From Desulfosudis oleivorans (lineage in GTDB: Bacteria; Desulfobacterota; Desulfobacteria; Desulfobacterales; SURF-7), in contig DYJC01000004.1 in NCBI GenBank assembly GCA_020723305.1, positions 62,001 through 126,000 on the forward strand: DNA of 64,000 nt, read 5' to 3'. The position numbers were made by a program, and so were the translations under genes. Below, piece by piece: positions 46,880 through 55,518 of this stretch. The stretch's first letter is position 1. The number at the start of each line of letters is the position of its first letter. The notes beneath the pieces are model-generated. The model did not search any database, had not been told where the DNA came from, and worked only from the letters and a program-made list of their open reading frames with translations.

Positions 46880-46906
46880 ATCCCGCAGATCCCGCAGATC
46901 CCGCAG
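46880..46906. repeat. Three tandem copies of a 9-base unit
   Basis: ATCCCGCAG repeats three times without change. A short simple repeat that may vary in copy number between strains. Confidence 0.7.
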
Positions 46907-47133
46907 ATTCAACTTGACAAATTTCATACGATTCGATAAACGCTGTTTATCCATACAAACTGTGGTTTTATCCATAATATCTGAACAATAGTGAAAGTTG
47001 CCGGGCTGACTGGATAAGGTTGTCCGGCTTTGTATTTTACGGGTAACCGGCTGTATTGCAATGTTCGTTACTCAAAAAACCGGATCATTTTGTCCGGATG
47101 AAACAACTTTTTTCCAATGTGAAAGGAGGTTTT

Positions 47134-49347
47134 ATGCGAAGGATACTTTTCTTGTTATGCATGATCAGCATGGCTGTTTTATTACCCATGCAGGCTCTTG
47201 CAGTAGATGTGGCCAGTATTGAAAAGCCGACATCAATGCAGACACTCTATTTTGAACCGGTTGAGATCCTGGTTCAGTTTAAGGATGGAGCTGCTCCGAA
47301 AACATTTCGTGCAGTTCTCAATTTTTCCCATGACATCACCAACAGGTTTGTGCCGGTGGAAAACGGCATGAGAGCCCTTATCGATCCGGCAGACGGACTT
47401 CAGATCAAAAACCCGGGCGAATTCTTTCTTGCCGGTTTCAATTTTCTGACAACAACCACAAAGAATATGTCCGGCAGAAAAGATATTGATGCAAGGATCT
47501 TTCAGGTAAAAGAAGGGGGGGACGAAGATACTGTCATCACCACAATCCTTCAGACATCGGATCTCCATCACCATGGATACGGATATGGCCCCTTCCTGGA
47601 CTACTCACCGGATACCCTGAATGACGACAGTGTAACCGGCGGTTACGCAAGGATCGCAACCGTAATCAACCAGGTACGGGCCGAGCAGGCGGCAAAAGAT
47701 GTTCCGGTCATGCTGTTTGATTCCGGCGACTTCCTGATGGGAACCAACTACGACCTGACAGCAGCGAATCCCCTTGCCTTTAAATTCTTCACCATGATGG
47801 ACTATGATGCAATCACCCTTGGCAATCACGAGTTTGACTGGTCTCCGGCCGGTCTTGCCATGCTGCTGTCCAATGCTGTAAACAATGGTTTTAACGTGCC
47901 TGTCCTTGCAACCAATATGGTGACGGACAGTGGAAATCCGGCGGACAACGGACTGGAATATTTCTTATCCATCGGCAAGATTTCCGGCAAGAGTGTGATC
48001 GAGCTGGACAACGGTCTGAAAGTCGGGCTCCTGGGACTGATGGGCGAGGACGCGGATGAAAAGGCTCCGATCGCCCCGCCTGTGACATTCAACCATGATT
48101 ATGATTTTATTCAGAGTCAGGTGGATGAACTGAAAAACAGTGATGGCGCCCAGTTGATTGTTGCTCTTTCCCACTCCGGCGTCAGCAGTTCCGGAGAGGG
48201 CGATGATGCGAACCTGGCCAACGGCGTTGATGGAATCGACCTGATAGCATCCGGCCATGAGCATACAGCCACACACGAGGCATTTGATGAATCCGGAACA
48301 CTGATCTTTTCACCCGGCGAATATGGCGAATACGTAAGCCGGATGGATATTGCATACAGTATTTCCCAAGGCCGGATCGTGGATTCCAAATTCGCCCTGA
48401 TCCCGGTCGATGATTCCATCCCGGGTGATCCCTATGTTCAGGGTATGATTGAATTTTACAATGACAGTATCAATGCCGGTCTGTTCCCCGTCCTGGGCGT
48501 TACGCTTGGTTCTCCTATTTCCAAAACAGATTTCAGCCTGACCCTGCCGTCCTTGCAGGAATCCGGTCTCGGCAACCTGGTGGCGGATGCAAGTCGAACC
48601 ATCGCCAGCCAGTTGGCAGTCTATTCCGCTGACCCGACACCGTTTGCCTTTAGTGTCGTTCCGAGCGGAGTCATCCGTCACAACATCGATCCAGGTGAAA
48701 CCGGATATATCACCTTTGCGGATATCTATAACACACTGCCGCTCGGCATCTCACCGGATGCAACTCAACCACTTCCAGGCTATCCGCTCATGTCCGTATA
48801 CCTGACCGCGGGCGAGATCCGGAATGTTCTGGAAGCCGGTCTGACCCTGGCACCTCAGTTGGGTTCCGATTATTTCCTGAATTTTTCAGGGGTCCGGGTG
48901 GAGTATGATATCACAATGGCACCCTACCTGCAGGGAGTAACCAGTATAAACCTTTGCGGCAATGCCTTGCCCGCGCCATATGGCGATCAGGATCTTTTCT
49001 GCACCTCCTGTGATACGGAGCTGGATCTTGCCGGCACAGACCTGTACAGATGCGTTGTCGATCTGTATGCCATGCAGATGATGCACGTGATTACAACTGC
49101 GAGCGGCGGCAATCTGGTCATTGTTCCAAAACATGCAGACGGCAACCCCATTAACATGGGAAATCCGGCTGACTATATGCAATGCCGGATCGATGCAGAT
49201 CCTGCAAAAGCCGGTGTTCAGGAGCTGAAGGAATGGATACCTTTGTTGAAATTCCTTGGCAGCGTTTTCCCGGCTTCAGGAGCAGGAATACCGGAAACTG
49301 TCTATGGAGGCGAGGGTATTGCAATGGGACGTGTTGCCACTCCCTGA
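47134..49347 (+). CDS. Secreted bifunctional metallophosphatase/5'-nucleotidase
   Basis: This protein of about 737 residues has a signal peptide ending QALA (about 1-22) and a beta-rich N-terminal domain of about 110 residues. The metallophosphatase domain follows, with TSDLHHHG near 143, FDSGDFLMG near 196, LGNHEFDW near 228, SHSGVSSSG and SGHEHTATHE. A 5'-nucleotidase C-terminal domain spans about 470-720. Such enzymes dephosphorylate nucleotides outside the inner membrane. The metal site reads DLHHH, with an extra histidine compared with the usual DxHG. The ATG at 47134 has AAAGGAGG seven bases upstream, whereas the longer frame starts with TTG. The gene stands alone and is followed by a large hairpin. 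Confidence 0.9.
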   Translation: MRRILFLLCMISMAVLLPMQALAVDVASIEKPTSMQTLYFEPVEILVQFKDGAAPKTFRAVLNFSHDITNRFVPVENGMRALIDPADGLQIKNPGEFFLAGFNFLTTTTKNMSGRKDIDARIFQVKEGGDEDTVITTILQTSDLHHHGYGYGPFLDYSPDTLNDDSVTGGYARIATVINQVRAEQAAKDVPVMLFDSGDFLMGTNYDLTAANPLAFKFFTMMDYDAITLGNHEFDWSPAGLAMLLSNAVNNGFNVPVLATNMVTDSGNPADNGLEYFLSIGKISGKSVIELDNGLKVGLLGLMGEDADEKAPIAPPVTFNHDYDFIQSQVDELKNSDGAQLIVALSHSGVSSSGEGDDANLANGVDGIDLIASGHEHTATHEAFDESGTLIFSPGEYGEYVSRMDIAYSISQGRIVDSKFALIPVDDSIPGDPYVQGMIEFYNDSINAGLFPVLGVTLGSPISKTDFSLTLPSLQESGLGNLVADASRTIASQLAVYSADPTPFAFSVVPSGVIRHNIDPGETGYITFADIYNTLPLGISPDATQPLPGYPLMSVYLTAGEIRNVLEAGLTLAPQLGSDYFLNFSGVRVEYDITMAPYLQGVTSINLCGNALPAPYGDQDLFCTSCDTELDLAGTDLYRCVVDLYAMQMMHVITTASGGNLVIVPKHADGNPINMGNPADYMQCRIDADPAKAGVQELKEWIPLLKFLGSVFPASGAGIPETVYGGEGIAMGRVATP

Positions 49348-49387
49348 TTGGAATGAAGACAGGCCGAATGTGATTCCATTATAAAAA

Positions 49388-49424
49388 TGACAGGGGCAGT
49401 GTCCATACAGACCTGCCCCTGTCA
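49388..49424. terminator. Perfect 12-base-arm hairpin after the nucleotidase gene
   Basis: TGACAGGGGCAG (49388-49399) and CTGCCCCTGTCA (49413-49424) are exact inverted arms. No T-run follows, so this is not a classical intrinsic terminator, but it could stop transcription with a factor or stabilise mRNA. Confidence 0.5.
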
Positions 49425-49777
49425 CTCTTCATCAAAAATCCTTCTTGACAGAAAAAAAGAGGCTTCAGACAAACGCGCCTTTCTGATGAAAATGCCCCAG
49501 GGTTCACCCGCTCCTGATTTCTGGATAATATTCTGTAATAAAAAAATAATCCTCTCTTTTTTCCGGATATTCAGGTCAGAAATGAACCCCCTGGCAGGGT
49601 CAATTCAAACGTTTTTTACCCTCCTTATTTTCATAAAGAATGACCGCTTTTCATGACTTTTATTGAATTTATCTCAAAAAAAATTTATCATTGCCTTATG
49701 CGCAAAGGTTTTCACCACTGGGCATGACAAATTATTTGGTTTTTGGTTACAAATATTAGATAAAGGTCAATCGATCA
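49425..49777. other. Non-coding spacer before the hydrolase gene
   Basis: AT-rich in its second half (49600-49777), so it probably contains the promoter for the hydrolase/helicase genes. No -35/-10 pair was convincing and no coding frame was seen. Confidence 0.4.
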
Positions 49778-51514
49778 GTGAAAAAGAAGAATAAAAGTTT
49801 TTTGAAAAAAATCAGCACGCTGCCTGAAAAAGCTGTGCAGGCTTTGCTGAACGATATTCCCACCCGGCTTGTGAACAGCAGCTATAATGTATACAGCAAC
49901 CTGCAAAAAGGGCAGCTCAGCATGGGGCTGCCTGTATCCAGTCAGTTGATTGATACGCATCAGCGGCTTCAGGAACGGGCGGCTGCGAAACTGGCGCTGA
50001 CCCTGTATCACATCTTTATCAAAACAACCGATAAACGAATTCCCCGAAAAATGATCAAACATATTCTGCTGGAAGAACTGCATCGCAATCATCTGGTTCT
50101 GGCTGAAAATGTGATCATTTTAAACAGAGAGGAGCTTACCCGGCTGATCCTTACCCAATTCAAGATCAAAGAGATGTACCTGGAATCTGTCCTCAAAGAG
50201 GCATCACGCCGGATGATTCTACGGGAGACCCTTCAGGTGAAACAGCTGCCTGCCTATTTTGAAAGCAAAATTGATGAAAAAGAAGCCAATGGCCGGGGTG
50301 ATTATGAAACCGTCTTTTACCGTGACTATACGGATGAGGGAAAAGTGATCGGATTTCAACGGCTGGTTAGCATTGAGTCTGTTACCACGGCGGATAGCCG
50401 GCCGTCGGTTGTTCTGGTGCCTGGCTTTGCCAACAACAGCCGTTGCTATAATCTGAACAACCGCTATTCCATTGCCAAAGACCTCGCGGATATGGGATAC
50501 TGGACATACCTTTTCGATCCACGGGGGGTGGGCATCAATGAAGGGAAATTTGACCCCTATTACACCATAGACACCTTGATTGACCATGACCTTCCCACAG
50601 TGGTCAAGTTCATTTACAACCGCAGCAAAGGCAAACCCTCGATCCTGATTGGGCACAGCATGGGCGGAATCATTTCGGAAAATATGGTGCTGAACTGGAG
50701 CCTCAGAAAAAACCTGAATGATAACCAGCTACTGGATGAAGAGACCAAAAAACAACTGGATAAAATCCTTCCGAATGAAAAAGAGGCTGAATCCAATCTG
50801 TCCATGGTGAAAGGGATCATCACCCTGGGATCACCCAAATTTTTCAAGAAAAACACCCATCTGGTGTTTCCCTCTGGTTTATGGCTCAACCATTTTGCAC
50901 GCATGTTGCAGCTGCGGTATGTTCCGATAAAGGAAGTGTTCTGGCTCATCACTCAGCCTCCTATCCTGAAACAGCTCAATCGTTTCCTGTTGAATCACAA
51001 TTTCGGTAACTTGAATTTTATGGTCAACCCGGCCAACCATGAGGATGACAAGGATTTTGCCCAGCATTATCTGGCCAGAGCCATGGAGTCCGTACCCCTT
51101 GGTATGGGGTTTCAGATTCTCAAGGCCGTCTATAATGGAGAGGGTTTCAAACGCATGGATGCCACACGGCTGAACTATTCAAAACTTGTGGAATTTTTCC
51201 CGGCAGATATTCCGGTGTTCCATTTCTGGAGCACATCAGACCCGGTTTCAACCCCGAAAAATATAAAATACAGCAGGCTTTACCCCCACCGTTACAAACG
51301 CGTATACCGGATCGAGACCGTCGATGACCTGAAAAAGGTGGAGATCCTTCCTGAAAAAAGCCAGTTGATCGACTTTATCATTGCCGATACCAAACATTTG
51401 GATTTTCTGTATGGCAAAATGGCCAATGAGATCATCCAGCCGTTGATCATCAGAATTATCAATCAGGTGTGGGGAGAATGGACCTATGAAAAAAAGCCGG
51501 CAGATGCCGCATAA
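49778..51514 (+). CDS. Alpha/beta hydrolase (lipase/PHA-synthase-like fold)
   Basis: This 578-residue protein starts with GTG (an AAAGG lies about 11 bases upstream) and has a helical N-terminal region of about 170 residues. An alpha/beta hydrolase domain follows: oxyanion loop LVPGFANNSRCYN near 208-220, YLFDPRGVG near 245, nucleophile elbow GHSMGG near 290-295, a DPVS acid near 480 and a late KHLDF histidine near 540. The length and helical cap recall class III PHA synthase-like and phospholipase-like enzymes. No signal peptide is present. It ends 29 bases before the DEAD-box helicase gene. Substrate unknown. Confidence 0.85.
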   Translation: MKKKNKSFLKKISTLPEKAVQALLNDIPTRLVNSSYNVYSNLQKGQLSMGLPVSSQLIDTHQRLQERAAAKLALTLYHIFIKTTDKRIPRKMIKHILLEELHRNHLVLAENVIILNREELTRLILTQFKIKEMYLESVLKEASRRMILRETLQVKQLPAYFESKIDEKEANGRGDYETVFYRDYTDEGKVIGFQRLVSIESVTTADSRPSVVLVPGFANNSRCYNLNNRYSIAKDLADMGYWTYLFDPRGVGINEGKFDPYYTIDTLIDHDLPTVVKFIYNRSKGKPSILIGHSMGGIISENMVLNWSLRKNLNDNQLLDEETKKQLDKILPNEKEAESNLSMVKGIITLGSPKFFKKNTHLVFPSGLWLNHFARMLQLRYVPIKEVFWLITQPPILKQLNRFLLNHNFGNLNFMVNPANHEDDKDFAQHYLARAMESVPLGMGFQILKAVYNGEGFKRMDATRLNYSKLVEFFPADIPVFHFWSTSDPVSTPKNIKYSRLYPHRYKRVYRIETVDDLKKVEILPEKSQLIDFIIADTKHLDFLYGKMANEIIQPLIIRIINQVWGEWTYEKKPADAA

Positions 51515-51543
51515 CCGCAGTCAGAACTCCCAATTGAAGCGCC

Positions 51544-52785
51544 ATGAAATTTGATCAATATTATATTTCCGAAGATATTAAAATTAATCTTGCCGGACTA
51601 GGGTTTAAAAAACCTACGGATATTCAATTCAAATCCATCCCGTCCATACTCAAGGGAGAGGATGTGCTGGCCATTGCCCAGACCGGTACAGGAAAAACCC
51701 TTGCGTTTGCCATTCCGGTGATCGACAAAATCCACAGTTTCAAAACCAGCAAACGCACGATGGGGATTAAATGCCTCGTGATGGTTCCGACCAGAGAGCT
51801 GGCCATGCAGATTCATGATGTTTTTACCCGGTTGTCCCGGCATACCAAGGTAAGGACCTATGTGGTTTTTGGCGGGGTTGAGCAGGATGCCCAGATCAAA
51901 AAATTGCAGGCCGGCATTGATATCCTGATTGCTACCCCCGGACGGATGTTTGATCTGATTCACCAGGGACATATCAATATCAAGGGCATACACACCCTTG
52001 TGCTGGATGAGGCAGACCGGATGCTGGACAAGGGGTTTATCAAGGATATCCAGTCCGTCAAAAAAATGCTTCCGGAAAAGCATCAGACTCTTTTTTTCTC
52101 CGCAACCATCAACAAGGAGATCAAAAAACTTGCTTATTCGCAGGTGAAAAGCACGGCGATTCGTATCCAGATCTCCCCGGAAGATCCGGTTTCCAAAAAT
52201 GTCACCCACTTTGTGATCTATGTGGAGATGGATGACAAACGGTTTTTCCTGGAACGGTTTATCCAGGAACACCCGGACAGCAGAATGATTGTGTTTGTCC
52301 GGACCCGGGTCCGGGCGGAGCGAGTGGCCAAGGCCATGGAACGGGTGGGAATACCTGTTTTTTCCATCCATGGAGAAAAGGATCAGACCCTTCGAACCCA
52401 GGTTATGGAAGGATTTAAAAAAGGAGAGAGTCAAATCCTGATTGCAACAGATGTGAGCGCCAGGGGAATCGATATCCCGGATGTTCATTTTGTGATCAAC
52501 TATGATATGCCGGACGAACCGGAAAACTATGTTCACCGGATCGGCAGAACCGGAAGGGGGTTCAACAAGGGCACGGCCATCTCCTTTTGCAGCAAGGAGG
52601 AGAAGGAGAAGCTTGACACCATTCAGGGTCTGCTGAACAAGCAGATCGAAGAGATCAAGATCAGCAAAAAGGATTATGCCCGGACCATTGATCGTCCACC
52701 CGAGGAAGCAAACCTGGAAGATCTTATCCGGGCACACGAAGAGTGGGAGAAGAACAAGCGGAAGAAAAAGAAAAAAAAGGCGTAA
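51544..52785 (+). CDS. DEAD-box RNA helicase (RhlE-like)
   Basis: This 413-residue helicase has the full motif set: Q-motif TDIQFKSIPS, Walker A AQTGTGKT near 45, PTRELAMQ, DEADRMLD near 158, SAT near 188, ATDVSARGIDIPD near 302, and HRIGRTGR near 333. A lysine-rich tail ends the protein (KRKKKKKKA). Such proteins unwind RNA duplexes in ribosome assembly or cold response. It is on the same strand as, and close behind, the alpha/beta hydrolase and converges with a decayed second DEAD-box gene. A long antisense open frame (51598-52803) covers it but has no supported start. Confidence 0.95.
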   Translation: MKFDQYYISEDIKINLAGLGFKKPTDIQFKSIPSILKGEDVLAIAQTGTGKTLAFAIPVIDKIHSFKTSKRTMGIKCLVMVPTRELAMQIHDVFTRLSRHTKVRTYVVFGGVEQDAQIKKLQAGIDILIATPGRMFDLIHQGHINIKGIHTLVLDEADRMLDKGFIKDIQSVKKMLPEKHQTLFFSATINKEIKKLAYSQVKSTAIRIQISPEDPVSKNVTHFVIYVEMDDKRFFLERFIQEHPDSRMIVFVRTRVRAERVAKAMERVGIPVFSIHGEKDQTLRTQVMEGFKKGESQILIATDVSARGIDIPDVHFVINYDMPDEPENYVHRIGRTGRGFNKGTAISFCSKEEKEKLDTIQGLLNKQIEEIKISKKDYARTIDRPPEEANLEDLIRAHEEWEKNKRKKKKKKA

Positions 52786-52789
52786 CAAT

Positions 52790-52817
52790 TCGGGTACCCA
52801 CAAGGGGTACCCCTACG
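52790..52817. repeat. REP-like palindrome between convergent helicase genes
   Basis: CGGGTACCC ACAAG GGGTACCCC TACGG is, on the other strand, GTAGGGGTACCCCTTGTGGG, a variant of the REP core seen at 36997 and 46037. It lies at the meeting point of two gene ends and may act as a terminator hairpin. Confidence 0.55.
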
Positions 52818-53414
52818 GTTTTGTTTTCTTTCGTGGACGCTTTTTAGACTGGCTCATGACTTTTTTCTGTTTCTTGGCTGCCTTTTCCTTGAGTTCCCGC
52901 TTGGCGGCAACAATATCCGGATCATGATCGTGTTTGGGCTGAAATCCGGTCAGACGTTTGACCGGGATCTTCCGGTTCAGCAGCCGCTCAATTTCAACCA
53001 GCAAAGTCTGCTCCTGGTCGCACACCAGCGAAATAGCAACCCCTTTTTCTCCGGCGCGGCCGGTGCGGCCGATACGGTGCACATAATTTTCAGGAATTTC
53101 CGGTAAATCATAGTTCACAACCTGCGGAAGGCTGTGAATGTCCAGACCCCGTGCCGCCTGTTCGCGTGTGGGAACCAGAACCAGGGCATGGGGCTGCCTC
53201 TTTTTTTTCGCAGGTTGATCTTCACTCAGTATCTGAATGATGGGCAGGTTAAACGCCGCGGTCTTCGCCCTACCGGTCTGTGCAACAGCCAGAATGCCAT
53301 GCCCTTCCAGGATCACCGGAATCGCCCGGGTTTGAATGGGCGTGGGTTCGGTGTATTCCTGATCCGCCACAGCCTTCAACTGTTCGGACCGGATTCCTAA
53401 TTTTCAAAAGACAT
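52813..53414 (-). pseudogene. Decayed RhlE-type DEAD-box helicase
   Basis: Three lesions are visible. The original ATG (53412-53414, overlapping the stop of the YhcG gene as TAATG) reads MSFEN and then a stop; one missing base would restore [14 protein letters not shown] and join the frame open from 53379. The Walker A motif reads AQTGRAKT where AQTGTGKT is required. The text [15 protein letters not shown] joins motif Ia directly to motif V, so about 200 residues, including DEAD and SAT, are deleted. The lysine-rich tail and HRIGRTGR survive. The 188-codon residue is very unlikely to be an active helicase. Confidence 0.85.
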
Positions 53415-54517
53415 TATATTTCCTTCTCCTCCATTTCCCTTTCAATTTCCTCAATAGTCGGCAGACTGGACTTCAAGTCTTCAGGCAGGGAGTCTGTGAT
53501 TTGTTTTTCCCATTCGGCAACGCCGATTGGGTTTGTGTAGCCGGCAAGGGCATACTTGGCAAGGGTTTGATTTTTCTCCTTTACCAACAGCAAGCCAATG
53601 GTTTTTTGATCATCCGGATGGCGCATCAGGTCATCTACGATATTCATGTACATATTGAGCTGGCTGACGTGGCCTGCCTGAAATTTTCCGGCCTTGAGTT
53701 CTACCACCACATAGCACCGCAGTTTCAAATGATAAAAAAGCAGGTCAATATAGAAATCTTCTTCTTCCACCTCCATATGCACCTGTCTTCCGACAAAGGC
53801 AAACCCCTGGCCTAACTCTATCAAGAACTTTTCAAGGTGATCGATCAGTTTCTGTTCCAGCTCCGCCTCGCGTCGGGTATCAGCAGTTCCAAGGAAATCA
53901 AAAACATAGGGATCTTTGAAAACCTGATTGGCCATGTCGGAATCAGCGGGCGGGAGGGCAAGCTCGAAATTATTGGTAGTCTGGCCGACCCGCTCATGCA
54001 GACGAGTTTCAATCTGAAAAGCAAGAACGTTTCTGCTCCAACCATTCTCAACGGTTTTTCCGGCATACCACAGACGCAATTCAGGTTTCTTTACTTTTTC
54101 CAACAGGGCCAGATTATGATACCAGGTAATTTGTGCAAGCGCCCCTTGCACAATTTCCCGATCTGGCCAACTCTCTGAAAATTTACGCATATATTTCAGA
54201 TTGCGCGGAGAGAATCCACCCATATCCGGAAAGATTTCTTTTAGATCATGGGATAGCCGGTCAATGACCTTTGCCCCCCAGCCTTCACTATTCTGCTTTT
54301 GAAGAATCGCGTTTCCAATATCCCAATACATCATGACCAGGGCTGCATTTGCGGACAACAACGCCTTGAGCCGTTCCTGTTGGATACGATTTTTAATCTC
54401 TCCCAAAAATACTGAATAGTTATCCGGCATTTGATTCTCCGGAACAGGAACCGGCATTATCACTTCCTCACGGGATTTTAGATTTCGCTGCTTTCGTTGG
54501 TCCTTTTTTTGATTCAT
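53414..54517 (-). CDS. YhcG/DUF1016-family PD-(D/E)xK nuclease
   Basis: This 367-residue protein has an N-terminal DUF1016 region (about 25-180; MMYWDIGNAILQKQ, FSPRNLKYMRKFSESWP) and a C-terminal nuclease domain. The metal-binding signature is D255 in FYIDLLFYH and ExK near 271-273 in VVVELKAG, followed by AGHVSQLNMYMN. The family is common in defence islands and in restriction-related loci, and is thought to cleave DNA. Its stop codon overlaps the original start of the decayed helicase, so they were once coupled. It is the first member of the defence-rich stretch that runs to 63 kb. Confidence 0.88.
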   Translation of the reverse strand: MNQKKDQRKQRNLKSREEVIMPVPVPENQMPDNYSVFLGEIKNRIQQERLKALLSANAALVMMYWDIGNAILQKQNSEGWGAKVIDRLSHDLKEIFPDMGGFSPRNLKYMRKFSESWPDREIVQGALAQITWYHNLALLEKVKKPELRLWYAGKTVENGWSRNVLAFQIETRLHERVGQTTNNFELALPPADSDMANQVFKDPYVFDFLGTADTRREAELEQKLIDHLEKFLIELGQGFAFVGRQVHMEVEEEDFYIDLLFYHLKLRCYVVVELKAGKFQAGHVSQLNMYMNIVDDLMRHPDDQKTIGLLLVKEKNQTLAKYALAGYTNPIGVAEWEKQITDSLPEDLKSSLPTIEEIEREMEEKEI

Positions 54518-54663
54518 TTATACTTCACCCTATCTCCATCATCAATTCGTTATCTGCTAATCTTCCAGCCACAGGCAGTCGCCATATGACATTCCTTCAT
54601 CACAGAGGACGTTATAGTAGTTCCAAAGTTTTTGTACAATTGCAGAAGTATTCACAATATATC

Positions 54664-55518
54664 TCATTTATCCAAAATCCCAAATTTAAGATTTCTTAAT
54701 AGTTTCAGCGCTCTTTCATAATCTCTATCCGGCAGCCAGCGCGCTATCGCCTGAATTAGACGATCATTTCCAGCCGGAGCCGTATAAAGATCCAAGATCT
54801 CCAACACCGCTTGTTTTGTTTGCCGGCTCATGATTTTCATCATGTCACGACCTAACATTCTTGCACCTGCCATCTCAAAATCAAAATCCGCTGCCACTAT
54901 CAAGTCCGCATGTTGATCAAACATCCTTTCATCATTCCCCGCTTCCGGATAGGATGTTAACAAGGTGGCAATATCAACGGCATCTTTTGTGGGAAATTCA
55001 TTATGCCGATCATGCCATGCGATTAGCTTTAAGACAACCATCCCAGGCAAAGAGACAAAATGCACATCCAGTTTATCGGACAGATGCACAAGAATTGCAT
55101 CATGTAACGCATCCTGAAAACCGGTCACACTCATTTCAATGGACTGATCCGGCGGCCATTGAATCAACCCCGCCGGCGTCTCCACTGTCCCGAACGGAAT
55201 TAAATCTACAGGATTTCTATCTTTGAACCATAGGCGATGATAAACTTTGGGATCCGGCGTAAACGATTTGGTCAAGATCAAGGAATCTCTCAATTTGTCA
55301 TAATGAGCCCAGTCAACCACGGTAACGGCGATATCGATATCAAGAGTCGCCACACCGATGGGAATTTTATAATATTGTTCAAGAATCAAAATGCGGAACA
55401 GGGCGCCCACTACAAAGAAGTCCATATTCAGTTCTTTTGATTGATAACTGATCTCCGTCAGGCAAGCGATTGTTAACGGATCACAATTCTTCGATAAATC
55501 GATGGATGAATTTGTCAT
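54664..55518 (-). CDS. AbiEii-like nucleotidyltransferase toxin
   Basis: This 284-residue protein has the type IV toxin-antitoxin nucleotidyltransferase plan: VGALFRILIL near 37-46 and TLDIDIAV with D60 and D62 as metal ligands. A later LKLIAWHDRHNEFPTKDAVDIATLL (lysine and aspartate helix) follows. AbiEii toxins transfer nucleotides to tRNA or other targets and cause growth arrest or abortive infection. The usual R-x-S before the DxD is replaced by GVATLDID. The gene overlaps the antitoxin gene by 38 bases, typical of coupled AbiE pairs. Confidence 0.82.
   Translation of the reverse strand: MTNSSIDLSKNCDPLTIACLTEISYQSKELNMDFFVVGALFRILILEQYYKIPIGVATLDIDIAVTVVDWAHYDKLRDSLILTKSFTPDPKVYHRLWFKDRNPVDLIPFGTVETPAGLIQWPPDQSIEMSVTGFQDALHDAILVHLSDKLDVHFVSLPGMVVLKLIAWHDRHNEFPTKDAVDIATLLTSYPEAGNDERMFDQHADLIVAADFDFEMAGARMLGRDMMKIMSRQTKQAVLEILDLYTAPAGNDRLIQAIARWLPDRDYERALKLLRNLKFGILDK

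Larger units (their letters stand above)
46503..47133. other. Repeat-rich non-coding spacer before the 5'-nucleotidase gene
   Basis: It holds a long imperfect inverted repeat, a C/G hairpin and a 9-base tandem repeat, each listed separately. TTGACA at 46914-46919 is followed 15-17 bases later by GATAAA/TAAACG, a weak candidate promoter for the nucleotidase gene. No coding frame with a ribosome site was seen. Confidence 0.5.

Noticed and set aside
51598-52803. 401-codon open frame antisense to the DEAD-box helicase
   Set aside because: The plus-strand protein has every helicase motif; the antisense frame shows no recognisable domain and is a codon-composition shadow.
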